From contig NZ_KV917378.1 of assembly GCF_002019735.1 (NCBI RefSeq), forward strand, positions 1,638,869 to 1,702,868: a stretch of 64,000 nucleotides of DNA. Reading direction: 5' to 3'. The stretch is from Salipaludibacillus agaradhaerens. GTDB taxonomy: Bacteria; Bacillota; Bacilli; Bacillales; Salisediminibacteriaceae. The notes beneath the pieces are model-generated. The model saw only the letters and a list, made by a program, of their open reading frames with translations, was not told where the DNA came from and did not search any database. The position numbers and the translations under genes are program-made. Positions 48,531-58,284 of the stretch are shown here, in pieces. Each line of letters opens with the position of its first letter. Positions within the stretch are counted from its first letter, which is position 1.

Positions 48531-48906
48531 GTGTCCTCTCCACCTTTCAAATTTTTTAATGCGATACTACCAGGTTTGAAAGAGTCTTCTTATATGGTCA
48601 ATCACCACCTTCTACATCGTTACTAGTTTATAATCTAGCATATATTTCTATTAAAAAATACCGTCAAAATTAGTGATTATTAACAAAAAAGGAACCAATT
48701 TATATAGGTGAAAGTAGGAGTGGAAGACTGGTAGTCAAAAACTTGATGAGGTAAGAGCTTAACTGCCACTTGGCTATTTGTATAGATAGTAGCTCAGAAA
48801 AACCTTATATGTTTCTTTTTTGCTGTCGCAACGCTTGCTTAGAGTGAATGACGTTCCTTTAATCCCCATCCACTTCTATATACGTTAACTTTTATGCGGG
48901 TGCAGA
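48531..48906. other. Gene-free 375 bp
   Basis: Contains the presumed cellulase promoter region at its left end. I see no repeat, RNA or short gene. Confidence 0.4.
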
Positions 48907-49576
48907 CTAATCTGCACCACGCTCACTGACATCACGTTGACTTATAATTTCTTGCCCGTTTAACGCTTGTGTAGCCAGTTGATCTGCTTCACGGTTTTCT
49001 TTACGGGGGATTAACTTATAAGTAGCGGTCATGCCTAATTTAGCTAAATGCTGATCAATACGGTCAGCCCATTTATTTAACACCTCCTCCATACACGCCC
49101 ATTCTCCTTTTAACTGATTGATCACAACTTGAGAATCACCGTAAATAGTGATAGGTAGATGATGCGCACCGATCCCTTCAAGTTCTTTAAGTCCTAAATG
49201 TAAAGCGGCATATTCTGCTTCGTTATTCGATGTCAATGACGCCACGGTAGCGTTTCTTCTCACCCGATAAGACGTGTCATTTTGTTCATAATAAATCACA
49301 CCCAAGACCAGATCGTTGTGTCTCCAAATCAAATCCCCCATCAAAATACACAGAGAGATGATGCGGCTCCGTTTTAATCTCTTCTAAAAATCTTTTAAGT
49401 TCTTTTAACGTCCACGGACTATCACGCTCATCTCTAAAGACGATCTGTTTTATCCGTCCTGTCCGCTGAAAATCTTCTGCGATGGTAATTGCTTTTTCGG
49501 CCTCCATACCTTCTGAATGAAAGGTTGTTCGAATACCTTTAGTCGTGCAGTATGTCACTTCAAGTGTTACGTTCAT
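48907..49576 (-). pseudogene. RNase HI-like protein (YpeP family) split by one frameshift
   Basis: The first frame (49576 to about 49300) gives an N-terminal domain MNVTLEVTYCTTKGIRTTF... and the start of an RNase H fold, LSVYFDGGFDLETQRSGLG. It then runs into a stop. Shifting by one base at GGGTGTGATT (about 49297-49301) continues VIYYEQNDTSYRVRRN... to 48907. All four RNase H acidic residues survive: YFDGG, NNEAEY, YGDSQ and NREADQ. The joined product is about 222 residues. One extra T would explain it. Either a recent mutation or a sequencing error. Confidence 0.82.
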
Positions 49577-49909
49577 TGTTTGTTCTCCTCTCTGTAATAG
49601 CCTCTTTCTAATTTAACCATTTTTTTCGTTTCCCTTTCTTTTAAATACACAATAACACCAAGTTCACCATATAAAAACGAGTCCTACAGTGATCTTCCGC
49701 TCCAAAGTGATAAAACCTCTCGCATCATTAGATCTTCAAACGTCGCTTATGGGTGTTGAAAACTTAATGGTGACTGAGTCATTCAATTATTTAAAATAAC
49801 AGTCTAGAAATTTATAAGGGACTCATATACTAACTCACTCTATAAAAAAGAAAAGAAACGTTACTCATCTTGTTTAGCTTTGATCTTCATTTAACACCCT
49901 TTCTTGTCA
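49577..49909. other. Gene-free 330 bp
   Basis: Nothing recognisable between the RNase H-like start and the P450 terminator. Confidence 0.4.
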
Positions 49910-49949
49910 CAAAAAAAGTTCACCCTCTTTCAAAAGAGTGGCGAACTTT
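49910..49949 (-). terminator. Intrinsic terminator after the P450 gene
   Basis: AAAGTTC and GAACTTT close a larger helix with CACTC and GAGGGTG inside. TTTTTTTG follows on the minus strand. Confidence 0.85.
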
Positions 49950-49985
49950 GAACGTGTTCATCTTTCGTTATCTATGCTAGAACCA

Positions 49986-51245
49986 TTAAGTGATTCGTTC
50001 CACATTCGTCAGTTTAACTTTACTTTGTGGCACAGTAGGTATTTCAGTCAAACTAAATGAGAGATCTTGCTCTGGAAGTGTATAAGATAGGTGATTGACT
50101 AAATAGTCTAGACTTTCTTTCATAACATCTATTGTTATCCATTCTCCTGCACAGCGGTGTCCAATATCAAATTCACCGCCCCCTTGTGGAATAAAATCAA
50201 ATGGACTCTTATCCCATTCGGCAAAGCGCTCCGGTTCAAAACGATCTGGATTTTCCCAATCATCTGGGTGATGATTTGTGCCATATAAATCTAGCAATGT
50301 TAACGTATCTTTCTCAAATTCATAGCCGTTCCACGTAAACGATTCTTTCACTTTTGCTGCGGTAAAAGGAAAGAATGGATAGTAACGACGTACTTCTTGA
50401 CTAAACCATTGTAACTGAACATTATCCCCGCCTTTTAAAGACTCGGCCTTCTCAGGATACTCATGAACAGCTAACGCAGTAAAGGCTATATAAACAGAAA
50501 TAGCCACGATAGGACGCAATAAATTTAATAACTCAACAGCTACAATGTTCTCATCCAATAATTCCCCATTATGATCTTTATGCCATGAAAAGGCATGAAG
50601 AGCCCGAGATTTGGCTACTTCCCGTTCATTGTTTCTTACCTCTTTAACAAGTTCTTCTATCCAATTCTCTGCTTTTGACCTCGCTCGCCACCCTTTAAAA
50701 TGGCTTAGACTCACATCAGCCGGTGTTTCGAACATGTCACTCAATTGCTCTGCTCGGTGCGCCACTTCATTTTCATCTAAAGGGACCCCAGTCCATTCAC
50801 AGGCTACACGTGTTAATATTTTTTTCACTTCTTCATACAAGACAATTTCCTTTTGAGCTTCCCATTCAGTAGCTGCTAGTTCCCAATATTTTTTAGTTAA
50901 TCGACGAATTTCCTGCAAATCATCTTTAGACATTAACGACATGAACATCGCCTTTCGATGTTTGTGTGCTTCACCATCAAGGCCTTGCACGCCGCCTTCA
51001 CCAAATAGCGTCTTCTGAACAGGTTTCGGCGCGGCTCCCTCTCGCTTAAATTTATCATTGTCGTAAAAAATCTTCGCCGCTTCACTTCCTGATAGACAAA
51101 TGGCTTTATCTCCTAATAATCTCGTTTCAAATACGTTCGATTGCATTGTATGCCGTCGATTAATAATAAACTGATAACCCTCTTTTAATAACTTTAAGCT
51201 ATGATCAAGACCTTCCTCTTTAGGCATTTGACGATTTTGACCCAT
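49986..51245 (-). CDS. cypC: CYP152 fatty-acid peroxygenase (cytochrome P450)
   Basis: H2O2-dependent fatty-acid alpha/beta-hydroxylase like B. subtilis CypC (YbdT). The 419 residues show ExxR (Glu284-Arg287), haem ligand Cys365 in the CYP152-specific GGGEFDIGHRCAGEW, and the Arg244-Pro245 pair in LLRPIVA. This pair binds the fatty-acid carboxylate and replaces the usual acid-alcohol pair. No reductase is needed. ATG follows AGGAGGG at five bases. It stands alone with its own terminator. Confidence 0.95.
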   Translation of the reverse strand: MGQNRQMPKEEGLDHSLKLLKEGYQFIINRRHTMQSNVFETRLLGDKAICLSGSEAAKIFYDNDKFKREGAAPKPVQKTLFGEGGVQGLDGEAHKHRKAMFMSLMSKDDLQEIRRLTKKYWELAATEWEAQKEIVLYEEVKKILTRVACEWTGVPLDENEVAHRAEQLSDMFETPADVSLSHFKGWRARSKAENWIEELVKEVRNNEREVAKSRALHAFSWHKDHNGELLDENIVAVELLNLLRPIVAISVYIAFTALAVHEYPEKAESLKGGDNVQLQWFSQEVRRYYPFFPFTAAKVKESFTWNGYEFEKDTLTLLDLYGTNHHPDDWENPDRFEPERFAEWDKSPFDFIPQGGGEFDIGHRCAGEWITIDVMKESLDYLVNHLSYTLPEQDLSFSLTEIPTVPQSKVKLTNVERIT

Positions 51246-51506
51246 TCTATCCCTCCTGTAAAGTAGTGATCTTCTACTATCAGTCTTCCTCTCCTGTCAT
51301 GCTTTATAAACCTTATTTTCACAAAGAGAACCCATTTCATCATACAAAATTCATCTAAAAAGAACGCCCCTTTCAATGATCTGCCGTTACAAACAGACGT
51401 TTTCCAAAAGCTCGACTTTTCCTAGAAGCCATTAAAAAAAACGACGACATGTGATAAAGACTCTTTCTCATTGTCCGCTTGTTCATATTGAAAATGATTT
51501 TAACGA

Positions 51507-51576
51507 TCTTTCTCCTAATATAGAGTTAGCTCTCCTCTCTATTTTGAAGCAGGAGTTTTATGGACGAATATCTGTG
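51507..51576 (+). repeat. Family 1 element, 3' half only
   Basis: CTCCTAATATAGAGTTAGCT to AGGAGTTTTATGGACGAATATC. Only the long-stem part remains. Its sequence is nearest to the diverged first copy of the array (TATAGAGTTAGCTCTCC). It lies in the gene-free stretch 51246-51606. Confidence 0.78.
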
Positions 51577-51606
51577 AAAAAAATTCCTATAGACATGTGG
51601 CATCGT

Positions 51607-52332
51607 TTATTCCTTAACATGAAACGGACATTTTCCTTTAATAGGCTCGGCGTCATCGCCGATAAAAAATTGTTTCCATTCATTATGTTCAGGATCACCA
51701 TAATGACTTATATCCGGATGTTTCGGAAGGTTATCCCATATTTCCACCCGTTCTCTCACTTTTTCCCGAGACATCGCCCCGCCAGGCTCCGTACCTTCCA
51801 ACCCTTTAAATATTCGGCGCGGTTGAAATCCGAGTATTAAAGAATTTCCTAAATCCCTCGTTTTACGCTGTTTATATGCTGGCGCGTTGCCAAATACAAA
51901 AATGGGCTCTTGATTAAAATGAAAATCCCACAAATAGTGGTCAGGGTCTTTAGGCTGGTTCTTTGGCCAATTCTCAGGATCGTGTTCATGAAGATACTGT
52001 AATACCTCCCAAAAATAAGCCCTGTAATAGTTAAGGGTTTTCTCCTCTTGCTCTGGTTCAACAAACACAAATAATCCGTGGCGAGTCAATTGAGGCTGAT
52101 TAAACAAGCTCAAAAAATCAGTTAATGTATGAGGCAGACTAGACCAGTCATCATGATTTATAAATGAATAGCGTAATTCTCCACGCTTTTCTCCCTGTTG
52201 ACCAAAGTAGCACGGAAAATCTTTGCGCGTCACGATGCTTCGAAACGTGGCATATTCTTTACAAAACCAATCTGGCTGCTTGTCTTCATTTATATGTGAT
52301 TGGGTCAATAAACGGCTATGTGTGACGGTCAT
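51607..52332 (-). CDS. YqcI/YcgG family protein
   Basis: A 241-residue soluble protein matching the YqcI/YcgG family: HSRLLTQSHINEDKQPDWFC near the start, FPCYFGQQGEKRGELRYSFI, LPHTLTDFLSLF, and the C-terminal NEWKQFFIGDDAEPIKGKCPFH. The conserved cysteines in FPCYF and GKCPF hint at metal or redox chemistry, but no activity is established. Start ATG 52332 stands nine bases after AAGGAGG; further upstream codons have no ribosome site. Single-gene unit. Confidence 0.85.
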   Translation of the reverse strand: MTVTHSRLLTQSHINEDKQPDWFCKEYATFRSIVTRKDFPCYFGQQGEKRGELRYSFINHDDWSSLPHTLTDFLSLFNQPQLTRHGLFVFVEPEQEEKTLNYYRAYFWEVLQYLHEHDPENWPKNQPKDPDHYLWDFHFNQEPIFVFGNAPAYKQRKTRDLGNSLILGFQPRRIFKGLEGTEPGGAMSREKVRERVEIWDNLPKHPDISHYGDPEHNEWKQFFIGDDAEPIKGKCPFHVKE

Positions 52333-52494
52333 ACGTGAAAACCTCCTTAAATGGCATCCTTTTTCCTGTCTATTCCCAGCCTCTTGTAGTTTCAAACAGT
52401 TCCCTTTTCAATCGTCTTTTTTAACACTTTTCTCATAGTAAACCAATGTCATTATACAAAATACCTCTGTAAAAATGACTCATACATGGCTCTT

Positions 52495-52540
52495 TCCCTA
52501 TAGACGAACACTTTCCCGAGAGCTCGTCTTCAGCTAAATG
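52495..52540 (+). repeat. Fragment of repeat family 2
   Basis: GACGAACACTTTCCCGAGAG then CTCGTCTTCAGCTAA matches the CGGACGCTTTCCCCGAGG...CTTGTCTTCAGCTAA block of family 2. The rest of 52333-53056 contains no other feature except the leader of the next gene. Confidence 0.5.
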
Positions 52541-52895
52541 ATGAAATAAAATCTCTTTCCTCATTTTATCTTCAGAATAGATCGTTAGTCTTTCCTTCAA
52601 CTAAAGTATAATCTCTTAGTAGAGACTGCTTTATGTCATATTGATCAACTAGTTCGGAAAAATCCCTCGCTGGTAATGTTAAATCATACAATTGAAAGTT
52701 AGAATGTGGTAATGAATTAAGACAATATTCTTTATAAAAAACTATTTTTTGTCACATTTTGTCCTATTCATACTAAATTAAGCGATTCTCTTTTCAAATA
52801 AAGAGGAATAAAGTCTTATTTTCGACTTTAACCGACATAAATTTACTCCCCCCAACTTCTCCTCATTTGAGAAAGTCGCGCCTTTCACCTCTTTT

Positions 52896-53002
52896 TACCT
52901 ATTAAAAATCACATCTCTGTAACTAGCTTTTTTATGACATAATTAAAGCTGTTATTTATTTTTTTGCAGATAAGGATGGTTCATGTAAGAAAATAATATA
53001 AA
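52896..53002 (+). promoter_or_regulatory. Conserved leader of anchored protein 1
   Basis: AAAATCACATCTCTGTAACT, TATGACATAATTAA and TTTTGCAGATAAGGATGG recur almost unchanged in front of the paralogue at 54913. TGACATAAT looks like an extended -10. In this copy the ribosome site AAGGATGG is followed by an ATG with an immediate TAA, and the real start lies 70 bases further on. Confidence 0.55.
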
Positions 53003-53056
53003 TATATGACATTAAATAAAATGAAACCATAAAAAATGAGAGAGGGTCACGATATC

Positions 53057-54583
53057 ATGAAGGGAAAAATATTTTTGGGTGTTATAGCATTAATAGCCGC
53101 TATTAGCGGTCTCTTACTATATTCATCACTCTCTTCTCCTGAGGCTAAACTATTTAGCGCCTTTAACGCATTAATGGATGAAGAGTCCGTGCAAGTAGAA
53201 AGCGAATTTACACTGAATCATGAATTTGATTTTGATTCAAACACCTTCTATTCATATGAAGAGGAAGTAGTAACGATGATGCTAACTGACATAATGGAGG
53301 AAGTGACAGGAACCAGTTCCGTTATTTATGACAAAAAGGAAAAAGTCATGGAGATCGGGGGAAATTATGACCTCTCAGGAGACATTCATGGTGATGAAGT
53401 GTCACTTAGTATGCCATTTCGGCTTTACTTAGATGAAAATAAAAATGAAATTGTGATTGATTTAGACGCTTATTCTAATTTTAGCTTAGATATGATAGAC
53501 GTCTTATCTTATAATATTTTCCCTCACCTACCAGAGGTTAAAGAGACGTTAGCTCTATCACAAGATAGCGAGTATTCAGGCACCTCTACCGCTTATGAAT
53601 TAGAATCTTATTTCATGCCGATTATTAAAAATTATTTTGAAGGAAAAGCATACATCATTGACTGGGAATTAGAAGACAGTTTATTTGAATTTGAGATGGG
53701 TGAGGAAGAAGCCCAGTTGGCTGAATTTATTCTTACAAACATAATAGAAAACATCGAGTCACAAGGTGATGACAATCAACTCATTCAAGAAGAAGATGGC
53801 TGGATCATCATCACATTTGACGATCACGAACTAGTCGATGCCATCCTTTATGCCTTTGAAGAGGTTGAAAATAACGATGACATGGCTGATTTATATGAGA
53901 ATATTGCATCAGAAGACCTTGACGACTTAATTGAGGAGTTAGAGCTAACATTTAAAGAATTTAAAGAATACTCGATTGGCGAAACGACCATCAGCTTTGA
54001 AATTGAACAAAATAAAATTGTCACCATGAAAACGGAAATGACGTCAACTTATGGTGAAAATGGCATAACAGCTGAAAGCACATCGTCAAGTATTAGTACA
54101 TTCACTTATGGTGATGAAGCAGCATTTGTGTTATATGGAGAAGATCGCCAAAAAACGAACCTCGATGGCTTCTTTTACGACTTAGATAAGGAATTAGACA
54201 ATTATCTCATAGAGCTTTATGGTGATTGGAGTGACTCGTATTATACACCAGGCTACAGCTCTTACTATGACCATGACTATGATTATGACTACGACTGGGA
54301 TTGGTGGGATGATGAAGACTACGATTATGATGAGTGGTTTAATGAAGAGTGGGATGACGATTATGACTATGATTATGATTGGCATTACGCTCCAGAAGAT
54401 TACGCGTATTATTATGACTATTATGACGTAACAGAAGACCAACTAGAGGCCATCGAAAATCAAGACGTCACTCACCTAGATTTCGGCCTTTCGGAAGAGG
54501 ATATGTATAGCTGGGTACTTGAACTTGAATTCGCTAGACTAGTAGAACCGGGAACGGCGGCTCATTATTTACCGCGTCTCTAG
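53057..54583 (+). CDS. Unrecognised anchored acidic protein 1, with Asp/Tyr-rich tract
   Basis: Not recognised. 508 residues: a short cytosolic MKGK, a membrane anchor (about 4-24), then SSPEAKLFSAFNALMDE and a long acidic extracellular part. Residues about 395-458 are almost only Asp, Tyr, Trp and Glu (DHDYDYDYDWDWW and similar). The last 55 residues (VTEDQLEAIENQDV..., RLVEPGTAAHYLP) are shared with the next gene. The tract may bind cations or wall polymer; that is a guess. ATG 53057 follows GAGAGGG at ten bases. The earlier ATG at 53036 has no ribosome site. Paralogue of the next gene. Confidence 0.8.
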   Translation: MKGKIFLGVIALIAAISGLLLYSSLSSPEAKLFSAFNALMDEESVQVESEFTLNHEFDFDSNTFYSYEEEVVTMMLTDIMEEVTGTSSVIYDKKEKVMEIGGNYDLSGDIHGDEVSLSMPFRLYLDENKNEIVIDLDAYSNFSLDMIDVLSYNIFPHLPEVKETLALSQDSEYSGTSTAYELESYFMPIIKNYFEGKAYIIDWELEDSLFEFEMGEEEAQLAEFILTNIIENIESQGDDNQLIQEEDGWIIITFDDHELVDAILYAFEEVENNDDMADLYENIASEDLDDLIEELELTFKEFKEYSIGETTISFEIEQNKIVTMKTEMTSTYGENGITAESTSSSISTFTYGDEAAFVLYGEDRQKTNLDGFFYDLDKELDNYLIELYGDWSDSYYTPGYSSYYDHDYDYDYDWDWWDDEDYDYDEWFNEEWDDDYDYDYDWHYAPEDYAYYYDYYDVTEDQLEAIENQDVTHLDFGLSEEDMYSWVLELEFARLVEPGTAAHYLPRL

Positions 54584-54819
54584 TTTCATATGTGTTAGAA
54601 AGGTAAGCTCCTAATAGAGGCTCTTACCTTTTTCTTTTTAGACATTTCAGCTCATAAATCTATTATCCATAAGATAATCCTTTGTCGTAATTTGTAATAT
54701 TTAAGGGGCTAACATAGAAGAAAAGGGATATTTAAGGGCATAATGACTGCATTAATTACCATTTACTACCTTAAAATAACCCCATCCCACCTCCTATCAT
54801 CCATTTCGTGACCAAACTC

Positions 54820-54912
54820 CTGTTTAAAAACGCATCTAAGTAACTAGTTAAAATATGGCATAATAAGGCGGTATGTTTATTATTATTTTACAGATAAGGT
54901 GGATTGTATCTC
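54820..54912 (+). promoter_or_regulatory. Conserved leader of anchored protein 2
   Basis: AAAACGCATCTAAGTAACTA, ATGGCATAATAAGG and TTACAGATAAGGTGG parallel the leader of the first paralogue. TGGCATAAT is again an extended -10 candidate. AAGGTGG serves directly as ribosome site for ATG 54913. Confidence 0.55.
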
Positions 54913-56388
54913 ATGAACGGAAAAGGAAAGTTTATTTTAAGTATTGTCGGATTAGCCGTCATTATCGTTGGCGGTGTTTATCTTTATTCTCTACTATCTA
55001 GCCCAGAAGCGAAACTGGCTAAAGCATTTGAAAATCTCCTCGAAGAAGATGTTGTTCAAATTGACAGTGAGTTTTCAGTAGCTTACGACTTTGACTTCAC
55101 GCCGGAAGATATGGACATTTACGGTGAAGAGGCCATTTATTTCGATATTTTCAAAGACATTATGGAAAATATTACAGGAACAAGCTCAGTTATTCTTGAT
55201 ACCGAAAACAAGGTTATGGAAGCTGGAGTAAACTACGGTGTGTCTGGAGATATTCAAGGTAGTCCTATTTCCTTGCAAATTCCATTGAAATTTTACATGG
55301 ACCAAGGCGCAGAAGAGATTGCTTGGGACTTAGATCCATACGTAGGCTTTACAGAAGATGCGGTAAGTACTGCTGCCCATCATATTATTCCTCATATACC
55401 AGAAGCTAAAGAAACACTCGCTTTACTTAATGATGGCACTTACTCCGCAGAATGGGCCACTGAAGAATTTACTGACGTCATTACACCGATTGCGGAGGAG
55501 ATTTTAGGTGGCAAAAAAATAACTGAATCTCTCGATACACAAGAGAGTATATTCGACTCAGAGATTTCTGATGACGTAACCGAACTTGGGTCATTTATAG
55601 CTATCAACATGTTCGACTATTTAAATGCTGAAGAAGAGTCCTTTTTAACTGAAGAAGACGATTGGATCTATCTTTCTTCTGAGATTAATACTTTTTACGA
55701 CGCGCTCATTTATAGCCTTAAAGAAGTTAAAAACGATGACCACATGTTAAGGGTATATGATGACATCCTTTACCATTACAGTAACGAAAAAATTGATGAT
55801 ATAAAAGAAAAATTGACTGAGGATATAGAGGGAATGGAAGAAGAACTTGATGATATAAAAGAAGGTCTGAACGGCGACTTCACGTTCGGTTTTAACATTA
55901 AAGGTGGCGTTATCACATCAATCACACAAGAGGCAGAAGTACAGGTAAATCCATCAGTCTTTGATGAAGGAGATCCAATGCTAGATGATGTTACCATGTC
56001 AGCTACTATGTCGATGACTAGTCAATTATTGTACGGAGACGATGCTGAATTTACTTTCTACGGGCAAGATCGAGAAGAATTTGATGAGGCAGAAGCCCAA
56101 AGTATAATTGAAAATCACGTAGCCTTATATATGATGGAGAATTATGAGGCATTTGAAGGTATCATGGCGCCAGATGACATGTCAGCATCACCTGATCAAA
56201 ACGATGCCACGTCTTATCAAGACTATGAACTCACGGACGACGATTTAGCCTTTTTTGCAGCTATTGAAGATGGAGAAGTCACAGCTGAAGATGTGGGAAT
56301 GGATGAAACTGAGTTTTACTTAGAAGTACTGGCTTTAGAAGCTGAGGGTCTTGTGGCACCTGGCACGGCAGATCAGTACTTACCGTAA
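54913..56388 (+). CDS. Unrecognised anchored acidic protein 2
   Basis: Not recognised. 491 residues with the same plan as the preceding gene: anchor (about 6-26), SSPEAKLAKAFENLLEED, VQIDSEFSVAYDFDF, TGTSSVILDTENKVMEAG, LSGDIHG/VSGDIQG-type block and a C-terminal tail ending LVAPGTADQYLP. It lacks the Asp/Tyr tract; the position is taken by GIMAPDDMSASPDQNDATSY. It is clearly a tandem duplicate including the promoter region, but diverged. Likely cell-surface protein. AAGGTGG stands ten bases before ATG; an in-frame TTG at 54904 is less likely. Confidence 0.8.
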   Translation: MNGKGKFILSIVGLAVIIVGGVYLYSLLSSPEAKLAKAFENLLEEDVVQIDSEFSVAYDFDFTPEDMDIYGEEAIYFDIFKDIMENITGTSSVILDTENKVMEAGVNYGVSGDIQGSPISLQIPLKFYMDQGAEEIAWDLDPYVGFTEDAVSTAAHHIIPHIPEAKETLALLNDGTYSAEWATEEFTDVITPIAEEILGGKKITESLDTQESIFDSEISDDVTELGSFIAINMFDYLNAEEESFLTEEDDWIYLSSEINTFYDALIYSLKEVKNDDHMLRVYDDILYHYSNEKIDDIKEKLTEDIEGMEEELDDIKEGLNGDFTFGFNIKGGVITSITQEAEVQVNPSVFDEGDPMLDDVTMSATMSMTSQLLYGDDAEFTFYGQDREEFDEAEAQSIIENHVALYMMENYEAFEGIMAPDDMSASPDQNDATSYQDYELTDDDLAFFAAIEDGEVTAEDVGMDETEFYLEVLALEAEGLVAPGTADQYLP

Positions 56389-56390
56389 CT

Positions 56391-56482
56391 TAATATAACG
56401 AATCTTCAATCAGTGGGAGTTTTCGTTCTTCTCCCTCTGATTGATCGTTGAGTGAACCAAGACATTAGCAGCCGTTAACTGA
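56391..56482 (+). repeat. Family 1 element, 5' half only
   Basis: ATATAACGAATCTTCAATCA through CTCCCTCTGATTGATCG to GACATTAGCAGCCGTTAAC. The long-stem half is missing. It begins within a few bases of the stop codon of anchored protein 2. Confidence 0.85.
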
Positions 56483-56527
56483 CGCTCAACACACGTTAAA
56501 CAGACACTAGGACATAACCTTGTGAAG

Positions 56528-56562
56528 AAAAATAGCCCTCACGTTATGTGAGAGCTATTTTT
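56528..56562. terminator. Bidirectional terminator between anchored protein 2 and the CitMHS gene
   Basis: AATAGCCCTCAC and GTGAGAGCTATT pair around five bases, with TTTTTTATT on the plus side and TTTTTCTTC on the minus side. It can end both convergent transcripts. Confidence 0.85.
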
Positions 56563-56703
56563 TATTTCTACATCTATGTTGAGATGAGGTCACATTATTG
56601 GTCCATCACATTCCTTTTTCGATAACTAAGTGACTGGTTTCTTCTCATTAGCTTAATGCTTCCCTCATATTCTTATTAACTATCTTTTAATCTAGCTCTC
56701 TAA

Positions 56704-58020
56704 TTAAAAGGTGATAATGCCCATCACAATTGCAATGACAATGAGTACAAGGCTAAACGCCCACATCCAGAAAAATGAGTAACGGATATGCTTCCCCATT
56801 TCTAATCCAGCAAGCCCAAGCCCAAGCCACAATGCAGGTGAAAAGGGACTTATAAATGTACCAATAATATTACCGATCATCATCGCATAAGCCGCCGAGA
56901 CAGCATCAACACCAAAACCAGTAACAATTTGCTCTACCACAGGTAAAAGCGCAAAATAATAGGCATCAGTATTTAATATGAGTTCAAACGGCACACCAAG
57001 AACCCCGATAATTAAATGTAAATAAGGAACAACACTATTCGGTAGAAACGTCACCAAGTCCACCGCTAATGAATCCAACATGCCAGTACCACTTAATATG
57101 CCTAAAAAAGAACCAGCAGCTAAAATAATCGACGCCATTAGAAGGGCGTTCGGTGCATGTGCTCTTATTCTTTCCATTTGAATGTCGACTTTCGGATAAT
57201 TCAATGTGAGAGCAATACTTAAACCTATCATAAAGACAAATCCGGCTGGAATAAGTCCCCAAACGAGTAAACCAACTAAACCCATTGTTAACGTTAAGTT
57301 TAGCCATAAGAGTTTAGGTCTTCGCAAATCAGCACTCTCTTCTTGCGAATCACTTCTTTCATAAGGCATCTCTTCTGTTGCTGCATCTTCCGTACCATAA
57401 TATCTAGAAATTCTTCTCTTTTCTCGAATTCCTAACAGAACGCCTAACAATATAAGCAATAAAATCGCAATAATTTGCAGTGGAATAAGGGGACGCCATA
57501 AAATATTTGGATCTACCCCCAATACTGCAGCCGTTCTTCCTAACGGGCCTCCCCACGGAACCATGTTGATAATACTCGCACTCGTTCCAACTAACAACAA
57601 CAGTAAATACGGACTCATTTTCAGCCGTTGATAAAGAGGTAGTAACGCCGGAATCGTTATAAGAAAAGTTGACGCTCCTGATCCATCAAAATGGGCGATT
57701 GCCCCGATGACCACTGTTCCTGCTGCAACCGCAACCACATTTCCCCGACAGAGCTTTACCATTTTATTAATAATAGGATCAAATAAGCCAGTATCTTGCA
57801 TGACACCAAAATAAAGAATGGCAAAAATAAACATGATGACTATCCCCATCACACTATCTATACCATCATTAAAAAAGAGCCCTATTTCTTCAAATCCGAA
57901 TCCAGCGAATAGTGCCCCTAAAATCGGAATAATCACAAGCCCAATAATAGGGCTGACCTTTCCCTTAATCAATAAAATAACAATGGTCATAATCGTGATA
58001 AATCCTATAATACTCAGCAT
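56704..58020 (-). CDS. CitMHS-family citrate transporter
   Basis: A 438-residue secondary transporter with about 11 hydrophobic segments, related to B. subtilis CitM/CitH, which import citrate complexed with Mg2+ or Ca2+. Landmarks are GVMQDTGLFDPIINKMV, HFDGSGASTFLITIPALLPLY, and VPWGGPLGRTAAVLG. A charged cytosolic loop lies at about 200-235. Near the end are ILNTDAYYFALLPVV and GTFISPFSPALWLGL. The metal specificity is not readable. AAGGAGG is six bases before ATG, and a cre site lies at 58055-58068. Confidence 0.92.
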   Translation of the reverse strand: MLSIIGFITIMTIVILLIKGKVSPIIGLVIIPILGALFAGFGFEEIGLFFNDGIDSVMGIVIMFIFAILYFGVMQDTGLFDPIINKMVKLCRGNVVAVAAGTVVIGAIAHFDGSGASTFLITIPALLPLYQRLKMSPYLLLLLVGTSASIINMVPWGGPLGRTAAVLGVDPNILWRPLIPLQIIAILLLILLGVLLGIREKRRISRYYGTEDAATEEMPYERSDSQEESADLRRPKLLWLNLTLTMGLVGLLVWGLIPAGFVFMIGLSIALTLNYPKVDIQMERIRAHAPNALLMASIILAAGSFLGILSGTGMLDSLAVDLVTFLPNSVVPYLHLIIGVLGVPFELILNTDAYYFALLPVVEQIVTGFGVDAVSAAYAMMIGNIIGTFISPFSPALWLGLGLAGLEMGKHIRYSFFWMWAFSLVLIVIAIVMGIITF

Positions 58021-58054
58021 TCATATCCTCCTTTGTCTTTCTACTAGTTTTTTC

Positions 58055-58068
58055 TGAAAGCGCATTCA
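58055..58068. promoter_or_regulatory. cre-like site upstream of the citrate transporter
   Basis: TGAAAGCGCATTCA matches cre with one weak position. It is 35-48 bases upstream of the transporter start. B. subtilis citM is known to be under CcpA, which fits. Confidence 0.62.
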
Positions 58069-58284
58069 TTTTAACTAAAAAAAAGAATTTTTTAACTGTG
58101 GTAATTTCACCATGTCAGACAACTTAGAAGATTAAACATCTGAATTTTCAACTAATTTAGAAATGTTTGAATTCAAAAGACAAAAAGAGCCGTTAAGGAT
58201 GCAAGGCAATGATGTTTTTTTCTTTTTTAAAAAACGCTCCTTTCGCCCCTATTTCTAAAAATAACACTCTTAAAAAGATAGTGT

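Noticed and set aside
54194-54442. Minus-strand Ile/Val-rich membrane protein opposite the Asp/Tyr tract
   Set aside because: It is the complement of GAT/TAT codon runs in a well-supported plus-strand gene.
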